DNA from: Asticcacaulis sp.
Lineage (GTDB): Bacteria > Pseudomonadota > Alphaproteobacteria > Caulobacterales > Caulobacteraceae
Assembly: GCF_027484505.1 (NCBI RefSeq)
Contig: NZ_JAIXSV010000306.1
Location: 1-64,000 of the forward strand
Length of the DNA stretch: 64,000 nucleotides
Reading direction: 5' to 3'
Shown here: positions 48,676-58,633 of the stretch, piece after piece
How the letters are laid out: the number at the start of each line of letters is the position of its first letter
How positions within the stretch are numbered: position 1 is the stretch's first letter
Translations under genes and position numbers: made by a program
Notes under the pieces: model-generated
The model's database searches: none
What the model was told of the DNA's origin: nothing
The model's input: the letters and a program-made list of their open reading frames with translations, nothing else

Positions 48676-50307
48676 ATGTCATCCTCCTTCGTCGCCGGCT
48701 CCGTTCTTCTTCCGGGTGCCAGCAATGCCGATCGGGCGCGGGCGGTTGTTACTGCTGCTGCTCATCGCGCCCAGTCCCAGAAATTGCCCGGTTTCGACTT
48801 TGAATTGCTGGATCATGGCTCCATTGCCGTCGCCCATCAGGGGGGCCGGCTGGAACGGGTGCAGGCAATCAGCACAGAGGCGAACGCCGGTGCTGTCGTC
48901 TATCGCTTTTCAAGCAACCCGGCAGAGGCGAAGGAGCGCGCCACCACGATCCTGCATCACTACCAGCAGGGGCGGGGACAGACGGAAATCGTGGATACGC
49001 TGCGGGCGGGCGAGCTGCTGCTACTCTGGGATCGGGAGAGTGAGTATACGCTCCTGGCCTATGCGCCAGGTTCACTCTGCCCCATCCATGTCCGTAGCAG
49101 CGATGGCACGCTGGCCTTTGCCAGTCAGCCCGAGTTGCTGTCCAAAACCGGCAGTGCCGCCCATGACTTGTCTGCCATGGGCCTGGTGCAATTCCTGTCG
49201 ACCGGGTTTGTGCCGCCGGCTGGCCGGCTGAAGGGAAGCAATGACGGCACGGCCCCTCTGGAGCCTGGGACCATTCTTGTCCTGCGCAGGGGTGTTGCTT
49301 CTCATTGGCGGGCATCCCCTGTCCACAACCCTGCCAAGGTGGCGAATACCAACGGTCTGGCAGCGCTGTGCGCCGCTTTGCCCAATGCGGCCGACTATGG
49401 CAGCCTTCTGACTGGCGGCGGTTTGCATAGTGCCCTGCTGACTGCGGCAATGGTGCAATCCGGTGCCCGCCCGCAGTTGGTCTGCTTCGGACTGGGAGCC
49501 ATCAACGAATATCCGCAAGCCGGAACCCTGGCAGACCGCCTGGGATTGCCCTTGAAGATTCTGGAGTTGGTACCCGACAATCTGTTCACGTCGGCCGTGC
49601 AGTTCGGCGCCAAGGGTGCCACAAGCCCGATCGACAATCTGGCGGCCACATTGCTGGCCGTATCGATCCATGCCGCAGGTGGCCGCGCCCGGACATGGAT
49701 GACCGGTCTCGGGGGGCGCAGCCTCTGGGGAGAAGGCGTAAATGCCGATCTGATCGATCCCATGGCATTTTCAGGGCTGCTGCGCCACCCTGGCACGCGC
49801 TCTGCTCTTGCTTCTTTCCCTTATGGCAATCAGTCCCTGCATTGGGAACCCGGCACGGCTCTGCCGAAGGCTGATGACCACGCCGCGATCGGGTTAAGTG
49901 TTCTGCCGACGCTAGCACATATACTGGGACTAGCGGACACAAGTCTCTCTGCCCCTTACTGCCAGCGTGAGCTGCTGGAACCCTGGGTCATGGCGTCGAA
50001 GCAGGCGGCAGCGGCGGCCAACCTGTCCTTGCGCGACTATCTGTCCCGGCTGCTACCAGTCGGCTTGAGCGAGCAGTACCGCCTATCCGTGCCAGGGCAG
50101 CCGCTCTTCACCCGCCGCACCCTGATGGCCGGTCGCAAAGATGAGATCATACAGGGGCTGACCTCTGCACGGCAGACGGACATGGCTGGCCATATTGATC
50201 TGGACGCGGCCATCACACTCGCCAACAGCTATTATGATGGCAACCATCAGCAGGAAACCCTGCTCTGGCGGCTATATCTGCTGGGGACATGGTACACGCG
50301 GAGCTGA
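48676..50307 (+). CDS. Asparagine synthase-like protein with degenerate catalytic motifs
   Basis: AsnB-like layout (LDHGSIAVAHQGG...; PLEPGTILVLRRG; SLLTGGGLHSALLTAAMVQSGARPQLVCFGLG) without a Cys2 nucleophile or SGGxDS. Confidence 0.65.
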   Translation: MSSSFVAGSVLLPGASNADRARAVVTAAAHRAQSQKLPGFDFELLDHGSIAVAHQGGRLERVQAISTEANAGAVVYRFSSNPAEAKERATTILHHYQQGRGQTEIVDTLRAGELLLLWDRESEYTLLAYAPGSLCPIHVRSSDGTLAFASQPELLSKTGSAAHDLSAMGLVQFLSTGFVPPAGRLKGSNDGTAPLEPGTILVLRRGVASHWRASPVHNPAKVANTNGLAALCAALPNAADYGSLLTGGGLHSALLTAAMVQSGARPQLVCFGLGAINEYPQAGTLADRLGLPLKILELVPDNLFTSAVQFGAKGATSPIDNLAATLLAVSIHAAGGRARTWMTGLGGRSLWGEGVNADLIDPMAFSGLLRHPGTRSALASFPYGNQSLHWEPGTALPKADDHAAIGLSVLPTLAHILGLADTSLSAPYCQRELLEPWVMASKQAAAAANLSLRDYLSRLLPVGLSEQYRLSVPGQPLFTRRTLMAGRKDEIIQGLTSARQTDMAGHIDLDAAITLANSYYDGNHQQETLLWRLYLLGTWYTRS

Positions 50308-52824
50308 TTACAGCTCCGCGTTCCAGGCGCCAAAGTCCTGACCGGGATAGTAGGGGTCCTGGAAGTCCGGCCAGCGCTGGCGGAGCAGACCGGAATCCGG
50401 CTGCCCCGCCGCTGCCGGGACATAAAGGCATTCCGTACCCGGGTCGGCGATGATGCGATATCCGGCCATGATGGCACGGATGCCAGCATCCTGAACCGCA
50501 TCACGCAGATCCAGGGTGGTGGCAAGTCCCCCGATCCGGTTCAACAGTTCACGCCGGATCAGCACACAGGGATGGGATGGCACCGTCACATTGTGCGGCA
50601 CTTGCATCACTGACAGGGGGCCTGGCGCTAGCCGATGCTCGCCCTGCAGGGGTTCCACCACACCATCCGCCGCCATAAATCCGCCACTGGCGATAATGGA
50701 GCCACGCTCGGACAGGAGTCGCGGCACCACAATGCCGACTTCGTTGCGGAACAACCAGGCTGACAGGCTGGTAAAGATGTCGGGGACTTGCGCCTCGATC
50801 CCTTCATCCATCAGAAGGACGCAGGTTTGCGAGATGTCGGCGACAAACCGATTGATAATGGTTGGCCATGCACTGCGCTCACCAACCAGCAATGTCGGTA
50901 ATGTCGGCAGCATGTAAACTAGCTCCCGCCGTGCATCTGCTGACAGCGCCTCTTCGGTCAGGATACAGATCTGGATCAAGTGGCGCTGAGCCAATGAAAG
51001 AGACCGAATAACACTCGATAGCGCGTTCAGTACCGGATGGTAATCCTCGCCATACAGAGGGCGGGTACGGCCCGTACCGGTCAGCACCAAGCAATAGCCG
51101 GGCCCAGGTTCAGGCAGAACCGTGCTGATCCGCCAATTGCCGGGCGCAAAAGACTGTTCGACCTTGGCCGGGTGGCCGGCCACCGTCAATGCATCCATGA
51201 GCGCAAGCGCCTGACGCTCCAGCGCCAGCGGCTTCGCCGTTAGCCCGGCGGCCGTGGAACCAGCACTTTGCCGCCAATGGTAAAGTGGCTTGCGCAGGTG
51301 ATGGAAACGGGCACCGGCCTGAGCGGCCCGCAGGGCCAGATCATAGTCCTGGGCACCGTCATAATCACCGCGCAAGCCGCCAAGCCGGGACAGCATTGTA
51401 TCGCGATAAACCAGCATGTGGCCCAGATACATGTTGCTGAACAACAGGTCTGGGGACCAGTCAGGCTTTCGCGTGGCAACCGATGCCGGTTGACCATCCT
51501 CGGTGATCTTGTCCTCGTCACTGTAGATCACATCAATGTCGGGATGTGTCAGGATGGTTCGCGCCACCTCGTACAAGGCATCAGTAGTCAGGGTGTCGTC
51601 ATGGTCCAGAAAGGCGATCCATTGACCAGCAACCATCTCAAGCGCCGCATTGGTCGCAGCGGATATGCCGCTATTCTCCGGCAGGCGACGGATGACAATC
51701 CGCGAATCTTCTTTGGCAAAAGCGGACAGGGCTTCCCAGATCACCGGATCATCAGAGGCATCGTCGACGATGCATAACTGCCAATGCGCGTATAATTGCC
51801 GCCGGACCGAGGTCACAGCCTGCTGGAGCAGGGGTAACGGCGTATTGTAGACGGGCATCACAACGCTGATCAGCGGCCGATCTGCAAAATCCCGAACAAC
51901 TTCGGTGATCTCCAGCAAGTCGATGGTCCGCCGTGACAATGCTGGGGCTTGCACGCCCCCCCGGCGGCCTTCCTTCCAACCACACATGAGGTAATGGAAA
52001 TATCCCGAAGGCAGGCGACCGGCAGCAACGCTGTCGGCAATATCTGCATTGGCCGCCAGATAGCGGACTTCCGAGTATCCCGGCAAACGCGGTCTTGTGC
52101 CCTCGATATCCTCCCGCCATCCGCACCGGCACCAATGGTCGCGAGCGTTGCTGAACATATCGGCGGAGAAGGTACTCGCAAGATCGGGGAAAGCCCTCAG
52201 ATAGGGTTCCTCCGCAAAGTCAGCAGCATTGAAACCGTTCCAATCAGGTTCCGACTGGTATAGCGGACGGCTGAACCAGCGTGTCACATGGTAACGGTAC
52301 TCATGATCGACCGCCAGCTTGCGCTCGAACCATGATCGCGGCTCCACCTGTAAATGCGGGCGTGTGAAGGCAGCCGCAGCATTGCGCCCCGATACAGGTC
52401 CTGGTAGACGCCCCTCCCGAGCACCATGCAAGGCATAATGCTGATAAGCGGAGAAGAACATGCCTTGCTTGATGGCAGCTGCGATGTCGGGATAGGTCTG
52501 GCGATACCAAGTCTCGTCGAACAAGGGAACAGGTGCGTACTGGCGTTGCACACCGACGCGCAGATAATGCTGGAATGTATTGTGCAGCCCAAACTTCACC
52601 AGTTCATCAGCGACGCTGGGATAGTTTATCAGGTACCAGTCATTGTTGATGGGCACATGCGGTGACAGGCCATCAGCCCGGCCCGTCTCCTGGAAATGCC
52701 TATATAGGAACTGAGCGTCACCATCGACATCATAGGCCGTCCTATACCATATCGGATCGATAAAAAGACCGTCAGAATAAACATAATGTCCCAACTGGGT
52801 ACTCAACAACTTTCCAAGTCGCAT
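50308..52824 (-). CDS. Family 2 glycosyltransferase with N-terminal YPDV-type repeats
   Basis: LISVVMPVYNTPLPLLQQAVTSVRRQLYAHWQLCIVDDASDDP...FLDHDDTLTTDALYEVARTI...YSDEDKI; repeats such as FDETWYRQTYPDIAAAIKQGMFFSAYQHYALHGAREGRLP. Confidence 0.88.
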   Translation of the reverse strand: MRLGKLLSTQLGHYVYSDGLFIDPIWYRTAYDVDGDAQFLYRHFQETGRADGLSPHVPINNDWYLINYPSVADELVKFGLHNTFQHYLRVGVQRQYAPVPLFDETWYRQTYPDIAAAIKQGMFFSAYQHYALHGAREGRLPGPVSGRNAAAAFTRPHLQVEPRSWFERKLAVDHEYRYHVTRWFSRPLYQSEPDWNGFNAADFAEEPYLRAFPDLASTFSADMFSNARDHWCRCGWREDIEGTRPRLPGYSEVRYLAANADIADSVAAGRLPSGYFHYLMCGWKEGRRGGVQAPALSRRTIDLLEITEVVRDFADRPLISVVMPVYNTPLPLLQQAVTSVRRQLYAHWQLCIVDDASDDPVIWEALSAFAKEDSRIVIRRLPENSGISAATNAALEMVAGQWIAFLDHDDTLTTDALYEVARTILTHPDIDVIYSDEDKITEDGQPASVATRKPDWSPDLLFSNMYLGHMLVYRDTMLSRLGGLRGDYDGAQDYDLALRAAQAGARFHHLRKPLYHWRQSAGSTAAGLTAKPLALERQALALMDALTVAGHPAKVEQSFAPGNWRISTVLPEPGPGYCLVLTGTGRTRPLYGEDYHPVLNALSSVIRSLSLAQRHLIQICILTEEALSADARRELVYMLPTLPTLLVGERSAWPTIINRFVADISQTCVLLMDEGIEAQVPDIFTSLSAWLFRNEVGIVVPRLLSERGSIIASGGFMAADGVVEPLQGEHRLAPGPLSVMQVPHNVTVPSHPCVLIRRELLNRIGGLATTLDLRDAVQDAGIRAIMAGYRIIADPGTECLYVPAAAGQPDSGLLRQRWPDFQDPYYPGQDFGAWNAEL

Positions 52825-53138
52825 TCTTGCCGCTACCTGTTGTCGTGGGTTCAGCCGTTATCTACCAAAGCTTTTCACCGCATAGAATTGACAGAACCAG
52901 CGCAAATTGACAACAGAAGGTTAATGGAGATAATTATTTGAGTTGGGCATTCCCTTATTTTCCCTTTTGCACCACTGCTTGCCAGGGCAAAAGGGGGTGG
53001 AGATGGCTCCGACACTGCTCTTCGCCATTTATAGACAGATGGGCAAGTTCGCCGTTGCACACCCTATGCACGGTCATGGTAGTGAACGGATCGCAGCTAG
53101 CTTGGCTGTCGCTGTATAATGAGTAGAGGGGATTTCCG

Positions 53139-54470
53139 ATGCGCATCGCCGTCATCGGCACCGGCTATGTCGGTCTGGTCTCTGGTGCCTGTTTTTCCGA
53201 ATTCGGGGTGGAGACGATCTGCGTCGACAAGGATCAGGGCAAGATCGACCGGCTGCTGAAGGGGGAGATCCCGATCTATGAGCCGGGGTTGGACGCCCTG
53301 GTGGAGAAGAACGCCAAGGCCGGTCGCCTGTCGTTTACCACCGACCTGCCGACCGCCGTGGCTGGGGCCGATGCGGTGTTCATTGCGGTGGGTACGCCAT
53401 CGCGGCGCGGCGATGGCCATGCCGACCTGTCCTATGTCTATGCGGCGGCGGCGGAGATTGCGTCGGCGCTCGACCCCGATGATTACACGGTGATCGTGAC
53501 CAAGAGCACGGTGCCCGTTGGCACGGGGCGCGAGGTGGCGCGCATCATCCGCAAGACCCGGCCGGAAGCCGATTTCGACGTGGCGTCGAACCCGGAATTC
53601 CTGCGCGAAGGCTCGGCCATTGAGGATTTCATGCGCCCCGACCGCGTGGTGATCGGCACCGACAGCGACCGGGCGCGGCAGGTGATGCGGGCGCTGTACC
53701 GCCCGCTGTTCCTGATCGAGACGCCGATGGTCTTCGCCAGCCTGGAGACGTCGGAGCTGATCAAATATGCCGCCAACACTTTCCTGGCCGCCAAGGGCAC
53801 CTTCATCAACGAGGTGGCCGACCTGTGCGAGAAGGTGGGCGCCGATGTGCATGATGTGGCCAAGGGCATTGGCCTGGATAACCGCATCGGGAAGAAGTTC
53901 CTGCATCCCGGCCCCGGCTATGGCGGCTCCTGCTTCCCCAAGGACACGCTGGCCCTGGTGAAGACGGCGCAGGATTATGGCAGCCCGCTGCGCATCATCG
54001 AAACCGTTGTGGACATCAACGACAAGCGCAAGAAGGCCATGGCGGACCGCGTCATCGCCGCCTGCGGCGGGTCGGTGGCGGGCAAGCGCATCGGCGTGCT
54101 GGGTGTCACCTTCAAGCCGAATACCGACGACATGCGCGACGCCCCGTCGCTGGACATCGTGCCGGCCCTGCAAGAGGCCGGCGCCATCATCGCTGCCTAT
54201 GATCCTGCCGGCCGGCACGAGGCAGAGAAGATGCTGCCCGGCGTGGAATGGGCGGACGATGCCTATGGCGCGCTGAACGGGGCCGATTGCGCCCTGGTCC
54301 TGACGGAATGGAACGAATTCCGCATGCTGAACCTGTCCCGCATCTGCAAGGCGATGAAGGAGCCGATCCTGGTCGACCTGCGCAACATCTTCAATCCCGA
54401 GGATGCGGAAATGGCCGGCTTCGCCTATCACTGCGTCGGGCGGCCCGGGCGGGCGGGACGGAAGCGTTGA
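53139..54470 (+). CDS. ugd: UDP-glucose 6-dehydrogenase
   Basis: MRIAVIGTGYVGLVSGACFSEFGVETICVDKD, NPEFLREGSAIEDFMRPDRVVIG, GPGYGGSCFPKDTLAL. Confidence 0.95.
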   Translation: MRIAVIGTGYVGLVSGACFSEFGVETICVDKDQGKIDRLLKGEIPIYEPGLDALVEKNAKAGRLSFTTDLPTAVAGADAVFIAVGTPSRRGDGHADLSYVYAAAAEIASALDPDDYTVIVTKSTVPVGTGREVARIIRKTRPEADFDVASNPEFLREGSAIEDFMRPDRVVIGTDSDRARQVMRALYRPLFLIETPMVFASLETSELIKYAANTFLAAKGTFINEVADLCEKVGADVHDVAKGIGLDNRIGKKFLHPGPGYGGSCFPKDTLALVKTAQDYGSPLRIIETVVDINDKRKKAMADRVIAACGGSVAGKRIGVLGVTFKPNTDDMRDAPSLDIVPALQEAGAIIAAYDPAGRHEAEKMLPGVEWADDAYGALNGADCALVLTEWNEFRMLNLSRICKAMKEPILVDLRNIFNPEDAEMAGFAYHCVGRPGRAGRKR

Positions 54471-54489
54471 GACCATGAACGATCTCCGG

Positions 54490-54850
54490 CGTCCGGCAGC
54501 TTTTCTGGGTCGAGACGGTGTTCTGAACCTAGATACTAAACATGCTCATCGACCGGAGTAGATTGTCTGGTTACCCAATGTTTCATCTGCGATCCGTCAT
54601 CTCAATGACGCTGGCTATTGGGTGTTCGTTGTCAGCAATCAGGTAGGTATCGCCCACGGTTACTATGATAAAGCCACGGTTCAGGCATTGTATGCCTGGG
54701 TGGGAGAGCAGTTGCGTCAACAAGGGGCCCGGATTGACGAATGGCGCTTTTGTCCGCATCACCCTGAGGGGGACTGTCAAAGCATATTGTTGTGTCTGCG
54801 AGTGCCAGAAGGCTAGTCCTGGCATGATTCTGGACTTGATCCGGACTTAA
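54490..54850 (+). pseudogene. Decayed HAD-family heptose-bisphosphatase-like gene
   Basis: RPAAFLGRDGVLNLDTKHAHRPE(stop)IVWLPNVSSAIRHLNDAGYWVFVVSNQVGIAHGYYDKATVQALYAWVGEQLRQQGARIDEWRFCPHHPEG then a frameshift to PGMILDLIRT; collinear with the C-terminal half of 60548-61828. Confidence 0.85.
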
Positions 54851-55012
54851 CGTGTTGATGTAGGGTACAGCTTTATGATGGAGAAGCAGGACCGGGCCAT
54901 CTGCAATATCCCGTAACAGGACATGTGCAGGAACTGCCCGTCGATCATTAGAACAGAGTTTTTGACTGGAACAGTGAACCCCATCTAGTACATGTCAAAC
55001 TTCATGGGGCCT

Positions 55013-56122
55013 TCAAGCCCCGTTCCAGCCGGCGATCACATCCACGACAACCCGCACCGACGCCAGTGGCATCTGCGGCCAGAAAGGCAGGCTCAGCACA
55101 TCGGATGCCATGGCTTCCGCAATGGGGAAGGTTCCTTCCCCCAGGTCGAGCGAAGCATAGGCTGGCTGCCGATGGGGGGCACAGGGGTAATGCGCCAGGG
55201 TCTGAATGCCCTGCCCCTTCAGATGACGGGCGAGCCCCTCACGCGAACCGCGCACCCGGACCACGTACAGATGCCAGACGCTTTCCATTCCCGGATGCAC
55301 TAGGGGTACCGCAACCGAGGGGCAATCGGCCAGCAGGCGGGTATATTCCGCCGCCAGCGCCTGGCGCTGCCGGTTCCAGGCCGGCAGCCGGGGCAGTTTG
55401 ACCCGCAGGATGGCGGCCTGCATTTCGTCCAGGCGCGAATTCGTGCCCAGGATCTCATGCTGGTATTTGATGGTGGAGCCATAGTTGCGCAGCAGGCGCA
55501 GGCGATGGGCCAGTTGATCATCATTGGTCACGACAGCACCGCCATCGCCCAGGGCGCCCAGATTCTTGGTCGGATAGAAACTGAAGGCCGACAGGGTCCC
55601 CATGCCCCCGACAGGCCGCCCCGCGACCGTGGCGCCATGCGCCTGCGCCGCATCCTCCAGTACTGCCAGCCCATGACGGGCGGCGATGGCGTTGATGGCC
55701 ACCATATCCGCCGGCTGACCGTAAAGATGGACAGGGATGATGCAGCGGGTGCGCGACGTGATGGCCGCCTCGATCCTGGCCGGATCGATATTGAAACTGG
55801 CCGGATCGGGCTCCACCCCCACAGGGATGGCACCGGCGGCGGAAACCGCCAGCCAGGTCGCCACGAATGTATGGCTGGGCACGATCACCTCGTCCCCGCT
55901 GCCGATCCCCAGCGCCTTCAGGCCAAGGGTCAGGGCTGCCAGCCCGTCGGAGACCCCGATGCAATGGCGCACACCACAATAGGCGGCGAACTCTGCCTCG
56001 AACGCCTCCAGCTGCGGACCCAGGATATAATGGCTCGCATCCAGCACAGCCGCCATGGCGGCGTCCAGTTCTGACCGGATTTCCGCATGAGCCGAGGTCA
56101 GATCATAAAAAGGAATGCTCAT
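55013..56122 (-). CDS. DegT/DnrJ/EryC1/StrS-family PLP sugar aminotransferase
   Basis: HCIGVSDGLAALTLGLKALGIGSGDEVIVPSHTFVATWLA, VLEDAAQAHGA, SFYPTKNLGALGDGGAVVTND. Confidence 0.93.
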   Translation of the reverse strand: MSIPFYDLTSAHAEIRSELDAAMAAVLDASHYILGPQLEAFEAEFAAYCGVRHCIGVSDGLAALTLGLKALGIGSGDEVIVPSHTFVATWLAVSAAGAIPVGVEPDPASFNIDPARIEAAITSRTRCIIPVHLYGQPADMVAINAIAARHGLAVLEDAAQAHGATVAGRPVGGMGTLSAFSFYPTKNLGALGDGGAVVTNDDQLAHRLRLLRNYGSTIKYQHEILGTNSRLDEMQAAILRVKLPRLPAWNRQRQALAAEYTRLLADCPSVAVPLVHPGMESVWHLYVVRVRGSREGLARHLKGQGIQTLAHYPCAPHRQPAYASLDLGEGTFPIAEAMASDVLSLPFWPQMPLASVRVVVDVIAGWNGA

Positions 56123-56535
56123 TCAGGTCGTTCGCCAGTTGCCTTGAAAAGAAACTCATCAAAATCGCGGATATAATCCGCCTCGTCATAATGACGGGAG
56201 GCCAGCACCAGACAGCAGGCCCCGGACGAGAAATTATGCAGTTCCCGCCAGACCATGTTGCGCATGTAAAGGCCATAATAGGACCGGTTGAGCGTCACGG
56301 TCTGCTGGCGCCTGCCATCGTTCAGATGGATGTCGAAACTGCCGCTGACGGCAATCACGACCTGATGCAGCTCCTTGTGGGCATGGCCACCGCGGTGCGC
56401 ACCGCCAGGCACATCATAGAGATAATAGACGCGGTTAATATCGAATGGGATCGTGCGGCTGCCTTCGATGAAGGTCAGGTTACCACGCCGATCACTGACG
56501 ATCGGGAAATGTACAAGCTCCCATGACCCTGACAT
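56119..56535 (-). CDS. FdtA/QdtA-type cupin dTDP-4-oxohexose isomerase
   Basis: FPIVSDRRGNLTFIEGSRTIPFDINRVYYLYDVPGGAHRGGHAHKELHQVVIAVSGSFDIHLNDG; overlaps the aminotransferase start. Confidence 0.88.
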   Translation of the reverse strand: MSGSWELVHFPIVSDRRGNLTFIEGSRTIPFDINRVYYLYDVPGGAHRGGHAHKELHQVVIAVSGSFDIHLNDGRRQQTVTLNRSYYGLYMRNMVWRELHNFSSGACCLVLASRHYDEADYIRDFDEFLFKATGERPE

Positions 56536-56724
56536 TTCTTATCTCCGCACGTTGCGCGACGTGCACAGTAATCGGTGCAGTTTTCTTCGCGTCAGGAGAT
56601 CATACCGGCTCTGAGACAGCCATGCCAGGAACTCAATCCCGGCCAGTGCTAAAGGGAAGTGTCCTTGCAAGCCTGGACTTCAGGTCAGGCCTGATGTCGA
56701 TGACAATCGACACCCATACGCCTT

Positions 56725-57720
56725 TCACTGTTCTCTCCAGCTCGCCAAAGCCCGTTGCGCCACATCCACGGCCATTTCGTAATAATCCTGGGAAACGGCG
56801 CGGGCGCCAAAGCCCTCCTTGAACTCAATCAGGCCGACATTCAGATACCGGCCCTGCCGTTCATTGGAATTGCCGAAATCGAACCAGTGCCTGCCGGCAA
56901 AAACACTGCCGAACAGCTCCGTGAACAGCAGGTCCAGTGCGCCGTTGCGCATTCCATCATCGCTGGCCGCGATATACTGAGCATGCAAGACGGGGCCGGT
57001 GTCATAGATCACGGTACCGGCCAGCATCTCGCCGGCGGGACCCTGTGCCGTATAAAGGCGGATCTGTTCGGGAAAACGCCTGGCCAGCATCGTCATCTCC
57101 CCGACGCTGTGCACAGGCCGCAGATCATAGCGGTCGGACAGCCGGCTCTCCAGCAGGTGCCAGAAGCCAGCCCAATCCGTTGACGGACCGGCGCGCAGGC
57201 CGGCATTGGCGGCTTTACGGGCCCCCCGCCGGCGGCGTTCCTGGAACGGCGGATGATCGCCCAGGTCCAGCACGCTCAACACATCACGCCGGACCAGGGC
57301 CGCGCCAGCCCGGAACAGGGCATAACGGTCTTCGTCGGCGGGGTGGCGGTGATAGATGGTGGGCATGCTTTTGTAATGCCAGGACCGGATGCCGGCGGCC
57401 GCCATCCAGCCCAGACAGGCCGCAAAACAATCCAGCATCAGCGGCGTCGTCATGGTGGAACCCACGATCATCCCGCCATAGCTGAGCCCGGCATGAGAGA
57501 CCAGTTGCCCTTCACGCCGGTTGGCCGGCAGCAGAGCCACGATTTCCGCCCCCCGCCGCACCACCAGCGAACAATCCTGGAACCGGTCGGCGTGATAATC
57601 CATGTAGCCGCGGTCGAACTGGAACGTGCCGTTACGGCTGGCCGCCACAAACCTGTCCCATTCCGGTGTCAGGCCGGGATGGAACGGCTGAACATCAAGC
57701 GGAGAGTTCAACAGCTCACT
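56725..57720 (-). CDS. FemAB/GNAT-like acyltransferase
   Basis: WDRFVAASRNGTFQFDRGYMDYHADRFQDCSLVV...LPANRREGQLVSHAGLSYGGMIVG...HWFDFGNSNERQGRYLNVGLIEFKEGFGARAV; start inferred near the preceding stop. Confidence 0.7.
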   Translation of the reverse strand, partial: SELLNSPLDVQPFHPGLTPEWDRFVAASRNGTFQFDRGYMDYHADRFQDCSLVVRRGAEIVALLPANRREGQLVSHAGLSYGGMIVGSTMTTPLMLDCFAACLGWMAAAGIRSWHYKSMPTIYHRHPADEDRYALFRAGAALVRRDVLSVLDLGDHPPFQERRRRGARKAANAGLRAGPSTDWAGFWHLLESRLSDRYDLRPVHSVGEMTMLARRFPEQIRLYTAQGPAGEMLAGTVIYDTGPVLHAQYIAASDDGMRNGALDLLFTELFGSVFAGRHWFDFGNSNERQGRYLNVGLIEFKEGFGARAVSQDYYEMAVDVAQRALASWREQ

Positions 57721-58633
57721 CCTGATCCAGGATGGCGACACCGAAACCCGATGCCCCGTGGGAATTGCCGTTGTAAAACAGATAGCGATGGCCGCCGGCA
57801 TCAACGACGCAGGGATAGCAGACCATCTCCTGATCCCAGCCGCTGTCAGAACGGGGCAGAATCATTCGATTGTCCTGGCGTGTCCAGGTCAGTCCATCGG
57901 GGCTTTCTGCATAGCCCAAACGATAGGGTTCGGTCCGGGAACGGATCGAGTACCACATCTTGTAAAGGCCATTCTCACGGATAACCCACGGGCGGCCAAA
58001 ACCGAATTCGGATGGATCGGCGAATTCGATCGCTTGCGTGCTTTCCCCGGTCCAAGTCAGTCCGTCGTCGGAACGGGTCGTGCGGATGATATATTCAGGA
58101 TACTGTTTTCCGCCGACATGCGTCCAGTGATGGGCGGAAACATACCAGCAGCGGTAGCCGCCATCATCCTCACGCACGATGGTGGTCGCCGACCGGATGA
58201 AGGGCTCGCTGTCGGTCCGGTCCAGAACCGGCGTGCGGCTCAGACGGCGGAACACGCCATCCGGCCCGCGCAGGGCCGAACCGGCGAACAGCATGTAAGG
58301 CACACGTTCGCACCGCTGCCAGCCGATATAATACATCACCGTCCCAAGGCTGGTTTCCACCAGGGCCGAGGGGTTGACGCCGCTATCATCGAAACAGCCC
58401 AGTTCACCGATATCCAGAACGGGATCGGGATGGTCATAAAGGATGCGTGTCGGGTCGCGGGCATCCAGTTCCAGATAGCCGATACGGCCATTATAGCCAC
58501 TGTCGACGGCGGCGTAATAGACGCGCAGGCGGTCATCCCCAACCGCTTCGGCGGTCGGGATGATGGCATAGGACTTGGCCCAGTCCCGGCTGCCGTCGGG
58601 AACGAAGACCCGTCCCAGCTTTCGCCACTTCAT
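57716..58633 (-). CDS. Five-bladed beta-propeller glycosidase-like protein (GH43/GH130-like)
   Basis: Start MKWRKLGRVFVPDG; DDSGVNPSALVE, RSATTIVREDDGGYRCWYVS, RSDDGLTWTGE, GFGRPWVIRENGLYKMWYSIR repeats. Confidence 0.75.
   Translation of the reverse strand: MKWRKLGRVFVPDGSRDWAKSYAIIPTAEAVGDDRLRVYYAAVDSGYNGRIGYLELDARDPTRILYDHPDPVLDIGELGCFDDSGVNPSALVETSLGTVMYYIGWQRCERVPYMLFAGSALRGPDGVFRRLSRTPVLDRTDSEPFIRSATTIVREDDGGYRCWYVSAHHWTHVGGKQYPEYIIRTTRSDDGLTWTGESTQAIEFADPSEFGFGRPWVIRENGLYKMWYSIRSRTEPYRLGYAESPDGLTWTRQDNRMILPRSDSGWDQEMVCYPCVVDAGGHRYLFYNGNSHGASGFGVAILDQE

Noticed and set aside
53097-54476. 459-aa minus-strand ORF
   Set aside because: Exactly antisense to ugd, which has all catalytic motifs; the product is low-complexity His/Arg/Gly-rich typical of antisense reading of GC-rich genes.
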